64,000 nucleotides of DNA from NCBI GenBank assembly GCA_016617855.1, contig JAECUM010004341.1, forward strand, positions 24,949 to 88,948, given 5' to 3'. Shown piece after piece: positions 1 through 10,859 of this stretch. Position 1 is the stretch's first letter. The number at the start of each line of letters is the position of its first letter. The DNA is from Megalonaias nervosa (taxonomy: Eukaryota > Mollusca > Bivalvia > Unionida > Unionidae). Made by a program: the position numbers and the translations under genes. The notes under the pieces were generated by a model, which did no database searches, was not told the DNA's origin, and worked only from the letters and a program-made list of their open reading frames with translations.

Positions 1-50
1 GTACAAATTGTCAAGCTAAACACAAACCTAAACCTTAAGCAACTTTTCAG

Positions 51-168
51 TGACTATGACATTGATCCAGATCAATGACTATGACTATGACATTGATCCA
101 GATCAATGACTATGACTATGACATTGATCCAGATCAATGACTATGACTATGACATTGATCCAGATCAA
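51..168. repeat. 31-bp tandem repeat, about 4 copies
   Basis: The block attgatccagatcaa recurs at 61, 92, 123 and 154, exactly 31 bases apart. The rest of each unit is a doubled tgactatgac motif. The copies are practically identical, so the array is young or recently homogenised. No reading frame or function is evident. Confidence 0.93.
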
Positions 169-879
169 AGGGGCAAGTGTGTTTATCACAGTATTAATTG
201 TCTAAGGTGACGGATGATTGAGGAAATAAGAAGAAAAGAAAATACCTGAACCAAAACATGTCCTTGTAAAAACAACTTTCTGCCCCATAAAGTACATGTT
301 GAACATTTTAACTTGCATAAATAATCAAAATCAAGTTCCAATGGTACTTTCGAGTTCTATAAATAGCATACAGGAATAATGCATATGCATTCGAACATCT
401 ATGACTGTTAGCGTGGAAGCTCATGATTCCATGTAAACAGAACATTAGTGTAATTGTACATTCTTGCAGAAGAAATGCATTTTGTGGAAATCCACATACA
501 TTTACAGACATGTGATTAGTTTGACCAAGAAGAAGAAGAAATACAAGACAGCACAAAAGATACAATTGAACTAGGTGCTTCTAACCTAAAGTGCATGGAA
601 AATGGCCTAAAATAATGTGATATGAGAATAATGGTTGAGTTAAAACAAATATACCAATGCTGCATTATTAATGATCAAGTTGGTACCATAATTTCCAGTC
701 GATGCTTGCTGCAAATTTAAATCACAGTGACATTTTATAATAATGATGGTGGAATGGATATGCATTCAATATAATGGATAAGGGTATTATTACAGGAAAT
801 TAACATGCAGTGAAGGCGTAAATATATACTCTCATCCTCATGAATTTGACCTTTAATTGTGTGCATGTTGTTATTGTTG
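169..879. other. Gene-free AT-rich stretch
   Basis: No exon with convincing splice sites and no repeat recognised elsewhere in the window. An 85-codon open frame on the minus strand (308-565) has no coding character and is taken as chance. Confidence 0.5.
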
Positions 880-1115
880 TAGGGTTTAATGCCATTTTTC
901 AGCACAAGATAGGGTATACATGGCAGCCAGTATAAATGGTGGAGGAAGAACCCTGGAAAACCCCGGGAAAACTACCAAACCACGAGAAGCTACTGGCAAA
1001 CTTTCTCACGTACCCACGTTAGCCGAGCCCGAGACTAAAACCCACTCAGACAGGTGAGATGAAAGTGATCCGGAACGGTGAATGCTTTATAGTCCACTCG
1101 GCCACTCAGGGCCCC
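880..1115 (-). mobile_element. tRNA-derived SINE, family 1, full length
   Basis: Read on the minus strand, a tRNA-like head contains gtggccgagtggac (A-box region, Ser/Leu-tRNA style) near 1093-1106 and a B-box-like gggttttagtctc. A body follows with ttgccagtagcttctcgtgg and ttccagggttcttcctcc, and a tail with ggcattaaaccctacaac running into a CAA-rich end at 880. The same body and tail recur at 43621-43840 and 56500-56685. Such elements are copied by LINE machinery and transcribed by RNA polymerase III. The conserved body could belong to one of the SINE superfamilies known in molluscs; the exact name was not checked. Confidence 0.85.
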
Positions 1116-3704
1116 AACTGAATGCAAGACTGCAATGCATGCTATCTACATAACCATAAATGACTTGCATAATCTTAACCACAAAGTTATGGTGACATGC
1201 CAATATATCAAGTCTTGAACTAAAACCCCACATTTAGAGAGATGAAACTGAATGTGCTTGTACTATGATAATCTGACAGTGTTTCAAATACCACTTTCTT
1301 GGTTCTGTCTAAAATGTTAACATATTCGTTTGTTTTATCTTGGCCTTAGCTATAAAGCCATTTAAGATATTAAGAAGAATCTATGTACAAGATACAGAGA
1401 GAATGTTTGTATACCATGTTCTATATCATTTCTCAATGTCAAGGTTAAGCAAGAACATTTGTGATGTCATGTTAAATTATGATATAGCTATTGTTGCATT
1501 TATTAACAACCGTCTTCAATTAGACATTATTTTAACACATTGTCATTTCATCCTTCTGTTAACATTTACTTGGCTAGCCCATAACTTTATGACAGCTGGA
1601 GAGATTTCAGGAAACCCTGCACATCTATAGACCATAACTAGACAGTATGTCTCACAACTTCACAGCAAGGCAAGCAAAATTGTAATTATGTGATTTCAAA
1701 TATTTTTTGGTTCATAATTTTTAAACTACTTTAGATATTTTAACAAAACCTGAATCAATTATAAATCATAATTAGTGATATCATAGCCATGACTTCAGTC
1801 TCAAGCTCAAGGTCACAGTTAAATATAAATCAGCACCCTCTGTCCATGTACAGGTACAATATTGGAAGCAATGAAATTATTTTCATGCAACTTTAGCCTG
1901 CGGTATATACAGACTTGATAGTGTCTGTGTATTCATAGTCATATCCTCTGCCCCAAAAAGTTAAAGTCAAAAACAATGGAGGTCAGTGACCCGCTTCTTT
2001 ATCTAGGCTGTCACTTTTTTGTTTTTACAAGTTCATATATTTTGATGAAATTTTATCCAGTTGTACACTTTATGATGCACCTGGCAGGATTGTAGTTCTA
2101 AGATCAAGGTTATTGGTAGGAAAAATGGCACGAGATGGGTATGTAATGCACGGTGTGGTACTCTTGTTAGTTAAAGCCTCGAGGTTGTATCGCATCTCAT
2201 TGTTTTAGTTTCATATTCAAGATCGAAGTGTGGATTTTGAGAAGGTTTTCCACATGCTGTTGCCATTGACCAATATGACACTAATGTGAAATAGTGGGTG
2301 TTTTGAGTATGTCAGACTTATACAACTTTGTCATGTTATTTTATCAATTTTATGTGCATGGAGCTGTAACAATATAGGGTCAATAATTGATAGAAGAGAA
2401 GATCAAGCTGACATGATGCTTTTTTTGATAATTTCTTCTTCAAATAACTTTCCATTAATTTCAATATGAAACAGATGTTGGTGCCAAAGAACTCTGTACA
2501 TAAACTTTATGTGAAATTGGCTTAGATCATGAGGAGTATTCAAGTTACTGGAGCTTTGGATAGTGAGGCATGACACGTACAGCATCATTCATTATTCATT
2601 TATCATCTGTCATGCATTAACTTAGAAGTGACATTTTAGTTCCCATAGTAATCAGATCAAAAATACAATTTGACATATAAAGAAATAACTATATTTGGTT
2701 AAACATTATCACAGTATTTTTAAGCAAGTTCTATTTTTGACAGCTTCCATAGCAACCATTAAAACATCCCTAGCAACCAGGTGGAAAATACATTTTTATA
2801 ATTATCTCCCCCCAAAATACACTGAACATTTTAAGAAAGTATTGGAGGAATTATTTATTATAACATCATCTACAAACAAATGTGTGTATCTTGGTCCCCA
2901 TGACAGCCAGGTAAGAAACATAATTTTCACACCTTCTTTAAAATCACTTCATTTAACGTTGTCAAACTTTCAAGAAATGTTCAATGTGACATGTTTTAGT
3001 TGATCTAATTTTGTATAGCCTCCATAGCAAAACATGCACATTTAACATCTGCCAGAAGGGAGAGAGAGCACCTGGATTTATTTTCAAACCCAAAATATTT
3101 TTTTCGATTACCTCAAGATTGTTAATTTTTTCAGCTAATATTATTGAATATAATATGTTCTTGATCCACAAATTAGAGCAAGATTTTTTTAAAAGTTATC
3201 TGAGGGCTGGAAATATGTAAGCAATATTATCAGTGTCAAGCTCTATTTTTAGACAAGGAAAGCCCTGCATATGTCGAAGTTGGCCATTTTTAAACGCAAT
3301 TTTCAGCCTAATTTGACTGAACAGTTTTGACATTTCGAATCAAACAGAGAAAAATGAAAGCAAAGAAAAATGTCTGAAAAATACAAAATAGAGCCCTTTT
3401 AATGTGGGATTGACAACAAATATTAAATACGGTGAGTGTTCCAGCTGACCTTCTTTGTTTCTTTTCCAAAAACGAATATTTTGTTGCCATTTTATACAAA
3501 TTTTTGCCATTACCCATCTGCATTTCCAATGTACATGTTCAAAAATATATATTTAAAAAACAACATGATGGGCAGTTGTGTATGGCCCATTATTGAAACA
3601 ATTCAATTTAAGAATGGAAAAATTCATATGATAGAAAGATTACATAAAAATTGTTCCTTACCTTTGCTAGGCATAAAATAATACAGCAAATGATCCACTG
3701 CAAG
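1116..3704. other. Gene-free stretch
   Basis: AT-rich sequence without recognised exons. Open frames of 60-100 codons (for example 1340-1630 plus and 2695-3003 plus) lack splice context, composition bias or recognisable motifs. A Met-to-stop frame here is what chance gives in AT-rich DNA of this length. Confidence 0.45.
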
Positions 3705-3840
3705 TATCATATATAATTGCTTTCAAGTCAACTCCAACTGAAAACAACATAGATCCTGATATGCCGTAACATAATGTGATGGCAGATCAGAGCTGAAGTT
3801 GTTTGCTTTACTGATTGCTAGCAACAGCATTGCACTTAAT
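3705..3840 (-). mobile_element. Relict of double-hairpin MITE (copy 1, truncated)
   Basis: A terminal-repeat-like atatataattgctttcaag at the left is followed by one hairpin (aacatagatcctgat to atggcagatcag) and a degraded remnant of the spacer ctgattactcctaacaaac. The second hairpin is missing. It matches the reverse orientation of the complete copies, such as 24315-24535. Confidence 0.6.
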
Positions 3841-4339
3841 CTAAGCATCTAAGCTTACAACAGGTTCAGTTTGGAGTGATTATACTTAGGGCATGAATGA
3901 AAATTTAGTGAAACTGGTATTTGTTTATTATTTCACAGCACTGGTGTTACTGAGTTGTTAATCTCAAGATGGAAAGCTAATAATTCACTCCAGGTACCAT
4001 CACATTTGAGTCAACTTTATCTTCTGATGTAGATTTAATCACCTTAATTACAGTTAATTAAGTTAGCAAGTGTATTTGTCTTTCAATTATATTTGTGTAC
4101 ACTACTCAACAGGCAAGTAATGGAAACAGCTAGCTCCAGAGGTTAATGCAATAATGTTCCTGTTTTTACCACAGTCATGAATGTAGACAGTGCTGACACA
4201 AACTGAATGTAGTACATTATAATTGGCAGCACAAAATAACTGTAGGATAAAGGTGTCAAAGGGTATCTGGGTACTTGCCCGTTCATAATTACCCGGGTAA
4301 TAAAATTAGATATGGGGTACCTGTTCAGTTCATGTTTTT

Positions 4340-4656
4340 TAAAAAAATGTTTCCGAGTTCAGATCAAAGATTACATCTAGCGACATCAGGAGTGAGTGAG
4401 ACACAAAATAACGAGCACAGTTTGAAGCTCGTGTTATGTGACATTGATTGTTAAACTCCTGTTGGACAAGTAAGGTTAATTGTAAACAAATCTGAAAATG
4501 GCGAGGACCAAGCAGACGCACTTTTAAAAGGACCAAGCAGTTTTTAGAAGCCAAAGTACTTTACAAATGGGAATTTGACAATCACAGAACTAAAAACAAA
4601 ACTACACTTAAAATAGTACAAGAGACAACTGGAAAAGATCTTTATTTCTAAAGCAA
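4340..4656 (+). other. 5' leader of the ORF1 retroelement
   Basis: Sequence directly upstream of the gag-like ORF1, probably its untranslated leader. It holds a direct repeat of aggaccaagcag (4504-4515 and 4529-4540) and a minimal open frame at 4498-4527 reading MARTKQTHF. A second short open frame, rich in Lys and Thr, ends at a stop a few bases before the ORF1 start. The 5' boundary of the element is unclear, because I could not find a convincing target-site duplication partner for the sequence after the poly(A). Confidence 0.4.
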
Positions 4657-6057
4657 ATGAACGGTGAAGTAAGCTCACGAGAGAAACAAGATGCACGAGT
4701 AAAAATGGCTGCCTACAAAGCAAACAAAGAAGTAAGGCAAATGGAGAAATTTTTTAAGACAAAAAGAATTGAGACACCAGAAGGAGCATTCTTAGAATGT
4801 CTATATAGAGAAGGAACGCAAGAACTGGACACATCCAAAATACCCAGAGATCTGGTACCAGGAACGGCAGATGTCATGATCGCAATCAAGGTCTTAAACC
4901 CGGAATATGTGAAAAACATATTTTCAATCAACCCAAATGGATACAAGGGATATATAGTAAGACCGAAAGGGACACAACCTGTACTGCCGAATGGAGAAAT
5001 GACAATCAAAGGACAAACAGTGACAGTGAGAGAACCCACACCGATCAGGCGTAAAATAAAAAAACAAACGGGAGAGCTACACATATCAGACATCCCACTG
5101 GAAATACCTCTGGAAGCAACAGTGGAAAAGTTTGAAGGAAAGTTCAACATTAAAGTAACGTCATCCAAATTAGCTACCATCCCTATGACAAAGATCTATA
5201 ATGGAACAAGGATTTTTGAAATCGAGAAAAGCAAATTGAAGGAGATAAAACGAGCATTTTACCTTTTTGGCTTTTTAGCAAAATCATGGTATAAGGGATG
5301 TATTTATGATAGAACATGTAACAGATGTGGGAACAAAGGACACGCTCCACATAAATGCCCAAAAAATACAGGCGACAAAGAACAACAGCAACAGCAACAA
5401 CAACGACAAAATCCAAAACAACAAATAGACAATACGAATCCTAAACAACTACAGCAGGATCTAGAACAACAGAAGCAACAACAGCAACAACAACAACAGC
5501 AACAGTCACAACACCTCAAATCAAAATCCAGCAACAAGGAAGCCTGTCAGAAAATAGACAATCCAAAACAACAGCAGATGCAATCACAAAATGAACAAGG
5601 AAAAACATCTACACAACAACAGCAACATCAAAGACAGCTAAAACAACAAGAACAATTGCATACACAACCAAGGATAACAGAACAGCAACAAACACCACAG
5701 ATGCCAAGGACAAATACTAATCCAAGTTCACAAATGCAACAGGCATTGACACTGGCAACACTAGGGGCAGAAACAACAAAGGAGAAAGAAACTAAGAGAG
5801 AACAAAGAAAAGCCAAAAGAAGGAAAAAGAGAGAAGAAGAAGAAATGCAGAAAAAAGAAACGGGTTACCTACTTGAACATGATGAATATCTTGATGGAGA
5901 ATGGATTAAGCAAGCAGAGCAGAGTATTGAAACACAAAATGAATGGAGGAAAGTGATAGAACAACAAAAACAAGAACAAGAACAAGAAAAACGGAAAGAA
6001 GAAGAATGGCAACAAAATTATACAGAATATCTTGCCGCTTTAAATAAAGTAATTTAA
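4657..6057 (+). CDS. Gag-like ORF1 protein of a non-LTR retroelement (466 aa)
   Basis: An intact 466-codon frame. The start is the first Met after an in-frame stop at 4609-4611. Residues 1-70 are basic and charged. Residues 70-215 look like a compact domain of the kind that precedes zinc knuckles in gag-like ORF1 proteins, with LHISDIPLEIPLEA at 141-154. Residues 221-234 form a CCHC knuckle (C221, C224, H229, C234; CX2CX4HX4C). A very Gln-rich tract follows (about 243-375), then a Lys/Glu/Arg-rich, probably helical tail to the end. Such proteins bind element RNA and chaperone its reverse transcription. The stop is followed after three bases by 72 A residues, so this is a reverse-transcribed copy. 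No reverse transcriptase or endonuclease frame lies nearby, so the copy depends on enzymes supplied in trans. A domesticated gag-derived gene is an alternative, but the poly(A) argues for recent retroposition. Confidence 0.85.
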   Translation: MNGEVSSREKQDARVKMAAYKANKEVRQMEKFFKTKRIETPEGAFLECLYREGTQELDTSKIPRDLVPGTADVMIAIKVLNPEYVKNIFSINPNGYKGYIVRPKGTQPVLPNGEMTIKGQTVTVREPTPIRRKIKKQTGELHISDIPLEIPLEATVEKFEGKFNIKVTSSKLATIPMTKIYNGTRIFEIEKSKLKEIKRAFYLFGFLAKSWYKGCIYDRTCNRCGNKGHAPHKCPKNTGDKEQQQQQQQRQNPKQQIDNTNPKQLQQDLEQQKQQQQQQQQQQSQHLKSKSSNKEACQKIDNPKQQQMQSQNEQGKTSTQQQQHQRQLKQQEQLHTQPRITEQQQTPQMPRTNTNPSSQMQQALTLATLGAETTKEKETKREQRKAKRRKKREEEEMQKKETGYLLEHDEYLDGEWIKQAEQSIETQNEWRKVIEQQKQEQEQEKRKEEEWQQNYTEYLAALNKVI

Positions 6058-6060
6058 AGG

Positions 6061-6132
<72 letters not shown>
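6061..6132 (+). repeat. Poly(A) tail, 72 A
   Basis: An uninterrupted run of 72 A begins three bases after the ORF1 stop codon and is followed by taaaagaaaaaaagac. Its length and purity mark a genomic copy of a polyadenylated transcript that inserted recently. No AATAAA lies between the stop and the run, so the signal may overlap the coding end or the tail itself. Confidence 0.95.
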
Positions 6133-6134
<2 letters not shown>

Positions 6135-7185
6135 AAAGAAAAAAAGACAAAAATATGCACTTTTTATGAGAACTTACACTTTAGTTTTGAATATATTACA
6201 GCAATGTTTTAAGAACAATTCAGAGTTGTCCATGTTGAGTGATTTTAACAAGAAATAGGACTGACCCTTCTCCCTGATGTTACAGTCATGTCAGCATCTG
6301 TAATGTAGTGTAAACAGGAAATGTAATGAAGTATAAACAGCTGAGACAATTAATCAGTTAATTAGCTTGTGTCGTATCAAAAGACCATTAAGCCCTTTGC
6401 AGTTGTGAAAATAAGCTATGCTTAGTCAGTGAGTTTGCTCTGTTGCTGTTCTCAGTGCCAATGGCATTGGACACAAGACTAAGCAGACTTGTGTCAGTTT
6501 ATCCTTTTGATTTGACAGTGTTCTCAATTCCCATGGCATTAGACATAAAACCAAGCAGACTAGTGTCAGTTTATTCTTGTGACGTGACAATGTTCTCAAT
6601 GCCATGGCATTAGTTTTATTATGAACATTTATATGTTCATATGTGTGAATATTGGATGCTGAGGATGGTTGGACTTTTGAAAATAAAATATTACTTTGTT
6701 ATTGTCTATTACATTTTTTTTGTTGTCAGATTTTGTTAAGAAATGGATCTTATTGTTTTACAAGCAGGTTCACAAGTTATCCAGGCACAGACTAATAAGT
6801 GGTGTATCTAACATTACACGCTAACAAAAATAATTTTTCAGGGTAGAAATAGATCTCTATAAAACTATACTGATCGTTATATATTGTGCGATCATCAGTG
6901 CAGCTGAAATTTTGAGGGTGGAAGGGACCTAAAACAACAGTAATGTACCACAAGTGTTAACAAATAAAGTAAGTGCTTTGGACTCTTATTATGTCAAATG
7001 CAGTAGGTATATTATTCTTTAAGCAACAATCTGTCTTGACAAAACAACAGCAAACAATTTGGATTAGTCAAACAATTTCATTTTACTTTACCTTTGTTGT
7101 TCATTTGTAAGGTGGACACATCTGCAAACACCATGTACCCAGATCTGCCATTATATAATGCTACATTAGATTTGTCAGTATTATT
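6133..7185. other. Gene-free stretch with a short degenerate duplication
   Basis: At 6440-6615 a block of roughly 80 bases containing gttctcaatgccatggcatt and agactagtgtcagtttat occurs about two and a half times. The remainder is AT-rich with no supported exon. At 6831 an acceptor-like tttttcag precedes a 29-codon hydrophobic frame, but no good donor follows. Confidence 0.5.
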
Positions 7186-8640
7186 CATTCTAGGTTAAAG
7201 GTCGAAGGTCAGTGTCACTAAAGTAAAGTAAACAAAAATGGTTTCCACGGAATAACTCACTTTCTCCACCATCTTCAGTTAACAAACTTGTGGATGGCTT
7301 GTACTTGGGGAAAGTAAGAATCTTTTTTATATGGGGCTTAAAAGGTCAATTTCACTGTAACTGACAGAAAAAAAATGGTTTCTGCACAATAACTCAAGTT
7401 CTTCACCATCTACAATTGCCAAACTTTGTGAGTGAGTTGCATTTGCCCATAGATTTTGGATCAGAAAGTCCAAGATTAAGGTCATTGTGACTAAAAAACA
7501 TTTCTTCCACAAAATAATGGACTGCTACGGTGGCCTAAGTGGTTAGAGCATCCATCTTGGATGCAGGTCATGGATTTTAACCCCAGCCAAGTTATGCCAA
7601 AGACATAAAAATAGTACCAGCAGGTGCCTTGTTTGGTACTCAGTATTAAGAGGTTAAGTGTTAGGACTGGTGGGCCTGGTGTCAGGATAATGTGACTGGG
7701 TGGAACATGATGCTGCATGGCTGTGGCATGATGCCCCAATGCTAGGCATCACTATAAACTGCCACACTGCAGACATCTTGGCGATATGACTGAAAAATTA
7801 TTACAGCTATGTTAAAAATCTAAATAACATATACCACAAAATAGCATTAGTTTTACATCACATATGTGGACCACAATTTGTAGATGGCTTGCACTGGGAT
7901 AAGAAAAAAGCCTGTTGATTTTATTGTCAAAAGTTCATTGTTATTATGAATGGAAGAAGTAAAATGGTTTCATACAAAAACATTAGTTCTATATACATAC
8001 CTGTACCAACCCTTTGGATGGCTTGCACTTAGGGTAGGAAGAATCCTTTAGATTTTGGGATAAAAAGGTCAAACATTATGGTGACTGACTGAAAGAACAT
8101 TAATGGATTCTGTAAAACAAATTCTGGTTAGTGTCCATGTGCCTTCACTAATATTTGTGGATGACTTACACTTTGAGTTAAAAAGAAGCCTTTTGATTTT
8201 GGGATCAAAATGTCAAGGTTAAGGTTGCTGATTGATAAAAGAAAAATTGCTTTTGCGTAATAACTTTAATTTTAAACCATATCCCATGATCAAGTTTGTG
8301 GAGGGGGTATTCTTAAGGTATGGAAAATGACTTGATTGTGGGGTAAAAGGTCAGGATCATTGCAGCTCAAAGAAAAATTGTTTTGCAGAATAACATTTGT
8401 TCTAAAGCAAGTTCCTTGACCAAATATTTTGGGGAGAGCATACACTGAGGGTAATAAAAAAAATCATTACGTTCTGGGGTCTACAAATTAGAGGTCACAG
8501 CCATGGTAGTCTATTAAGAAATTAAGGTTTCTGCATATTAAGTTTAGTTATGATCATATACCTTGACATAAGGTCTAGGGCATTGAGACCCATTGGTCAA
8601 TAATCTTCAATCATGCCCTCAGCATCAGCCATACCCTACT
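7186..8640 (+). repeat. Degenerate tandem repeat rich in AGGTCA words
   Basis: Units of roughly 120-150 bases recur with the order: ggatggcttgcacttggg, a gattttgggatcaaa block, aaggtcaaggtcactgtgac, and a tttctgcacaataactcaag block. Copies are strongly diverged and the array is interrupted by a SINE at 7521-7762. The same family appears at 11600-12390, 27640-28000 and, inverted, 57420-58060. It is non-coding, and similar repeats are widespread in molluscan DNA. Confidence 0.75.
7521..7762 (+). mobile_element. tRNA-derived SINE, family 2
   Basis: The head has an A-box-like ggtggcctaagtggttagag and a decayed B box in ggattttaaccccagcc. The body contains agaggttaagtgttaggac, ggtgtcaggataatgtgac and a catgatgccccaatgc block, ending at catcactataaactgcc. 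A better-preserved copy lies inverted at 39349-39602. The insertion interrupts the degenerate tandem repeat on both sides, so it is younger than that repeat. Confidence 0.85.
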
Positions 8641-9360
8641 AGTGCTGACACAAATGAATGTTAATCACAGGGCTGTTCACAACACTTTTGTTCACCTGTT
8701 GTCACCAGTCTTGGACTATAGGGTGCATTTTGTGGTAAATATAAGTCACAAACAAAAACTAGGTCACTGTGACCAATTTCCAAGGTTTATTCATTATTTC
8801 TTAAAATTCTTGCCAAGCTCTTATTGGAATTGAATTTCACCTGTTACCACCAAACTTACATTTGGTATGTATCTTGAGATAAAGGGTTGACTTGCATTGG
8901 TTTGCAGGGTTACTGTTGGTTTGCCATACTATCCAGGTTTTATAACACTGATTCAGATATACTGATTTATGCCACAGAAATGGATGTATCTTGTAAGCAG
9001 CCCCTGTTCACAAGCAATTCCATTTTTTTGACAGGAGTATAAAAAGGAGTTATTGCTTTTATTCATTTAAAATAAAAGGTTTCTACTATTTTAAAAAATC
9101 TGATTTCTTCCAATCCAAATCATTGTGTTTAATTGTTAAAACTCCAAAGGTTACCTGTTGTATTCTTTGCCACCAGTGATTAAAGTAATTGATAAGAATC
9201 TCTAAGTTGTTCTTTCATGTAGAAGTACATACACATTGTCACATTAACATGACATTTTGGTCTGGAAAATGCTGTTCAGAAAGTATATATTTTTTTAAAA
9301 AAGTGTTTCACCAAAATTTGTTACCTGGTTTTTACGCTTATTTATGAATGCATATTTCAG
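8641..9360. other. Gene-free stretch, upstream intron of the unknown plus-strand gene
   Basis: No exon recognised. The last bases before 9361 (atgcatatttcag) form an acceptor, so this is read as intron. Confidence 0.45.
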
Positions 9361-9451
9361 GAGATGTTCAGACCAGAGCCCCACATCTGGATGCTGCTTA
9401 CTTCAACCCTGACCAGAAGATTATGCCTACAAGCAGATTCTTTACACCCAG
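9361..9451 (+). CDS. Internal exon of an unrecognised plus-strand gene
   Basis: A 91-base exon between acceptor atatttcag and donor cccag/gtcttt. It starts with two bases of a split codon, then 29 codons from DVQTRAPHLDAAYF through NPDQKIMPTSRFFTP, then AG, which the next exon's G completes to Arg. The donor is not ideal, but the frame is well formed and its phase fits the exon at 12703. I do not recognise the protein. The peptide is polar with several aromatics and prolines, without a signal or membrane segment. Upstream exons were not found and may lie outside the window. Confidence 0.6.
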
Positions 9452-10859
9452 GTCTTTCTGTGCATTGACTTTCACAATACTCACTTCCAATTGGTTTCTA
9501 GTGTTATTAGTATCAGCAATATTATGATGCCTTGCATCTGTCTCTGTTTGTAACCCTGTCTTTCCTCATTAACTCTTGGTGAAATTTCACCAGTGTTCAT
9601 TAGTTGTCCATATCGTACTTGTATACTAGGGTCCTTGGGATGAGGTCAGAGTTCAATAGTAAATTTGAGTTACAGTGACTTTGTTGAATATTTTTTTTTC
9701 TAACCTTGGTATTTGCAGTCATAGCAGGAAGATGCACAATACAGTATATGTTATGTATTTTCGATTCTGGCCAGTGGCCCTGGGAGTGGGGGGATGTTTC
9801 TATAGTAAATGAGGTAGTAGGTAATAAAATGAATAGTCTTCTGTGATCCTTTCTAAACCAGAAACATATTCCATGTTTACCAGGGTCTATGTTTCTTATG
9901 CACTTCTATTACTGAGGAGTCATCTGTGTTCCCCTGGTCAGTATGTCCATATGGCCATCTAAACTTAAATCTGTATGTCCATTTTAATTTTAAAAATGTT
10001 CATTCTGTTTAGTAATTTCCAGCAGAATATACAGATTGTTTAGATTTTGGCTCATATTTTGTACAAGTTTTTTTAAAACTAGTTTGAACTAGATTAAACC
10101 TTTTTATATTTTTATATGTTGCCCCTATTCCACTTAGGTTTTGTCTCATCTCAGCTTGGAGAAAGAATAATAGAATCCATCACACACATTGGTATTGGAT
10201 GGGAAAGCCCACCTGAAAATAAAAATTTGTTAACATGAATGAGGCTCTATCAGGTTCCTACAAATCCTTATCCAGAGGTTTGGATTTCCCTATCCCATAC
10301 CAACACGTATAATGGATTTTCCATTTCTTACAAGGAAATAGTGTTGGAAATAATGGTGGCATGTCATTGATATGGTTATAGCTTTAGAAATAGATAGAAT
10401 TTTTTAAATGGTATGGTTATAGCTTTAGAAGTAGATAGAATTTTCTAAAATTTGTACATTAGAAAGAGCTTTAAAGGTTTAGTTTTAAAAAGAAAGAAAT
10501 TGTGGTAAACAAGAATGACATTGTGGTAAAGAATGACTGTTTATAGATGCAAAATTCATCATTTCAGTAATAAAACAGCATGAAAAATTGCAGATCATAA
10601 GCATAATGACATTATCTACAGTGTCAGTGGATGCACTCATGTGTGATAAGCCTGTCTCACATGCCTTTCTCACAGGGGTAAATTGTATCATACACATATA
10701 GGAAGAGACAGAGACACAAGGATCACTTTTCCAAAAGTGGCAGCATAAACCACTTGAGGTACACAAATGAAATTCAGTTGGTGTATTGGCATTTGTATGT
10801 AAATGACCTGATTAGGTTTTCAGGTTATTGGAAAAAAAATTGTCCAGATTGCAAAGCAA

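Noticed and set aside
5304..5537. Cys-rich minus-strand frame opposite ORF1, and other minus frames at 4713-5180, 5183-5416 and 5628-5816
   Set aside because: Complement of CAA/CAG codons and of the real ORF1; no independent support.
5906..6160. Phe-rich minus-strand frame
   Set aside because: Translation of the complement of the poly(A) tail.
6837..6930. Hydrophobic frame after tttttcag, a possible membrane exon of the unknown gene
   Set aside because: The only donor-like site (agg/gtggaa) is weak and its phase does not match the exon at 9361.
10138..10250. Possible exon after ccacttag
   Set aside because: The frame compatible with the neighbouring exons stops after about 26 codons without a donor.
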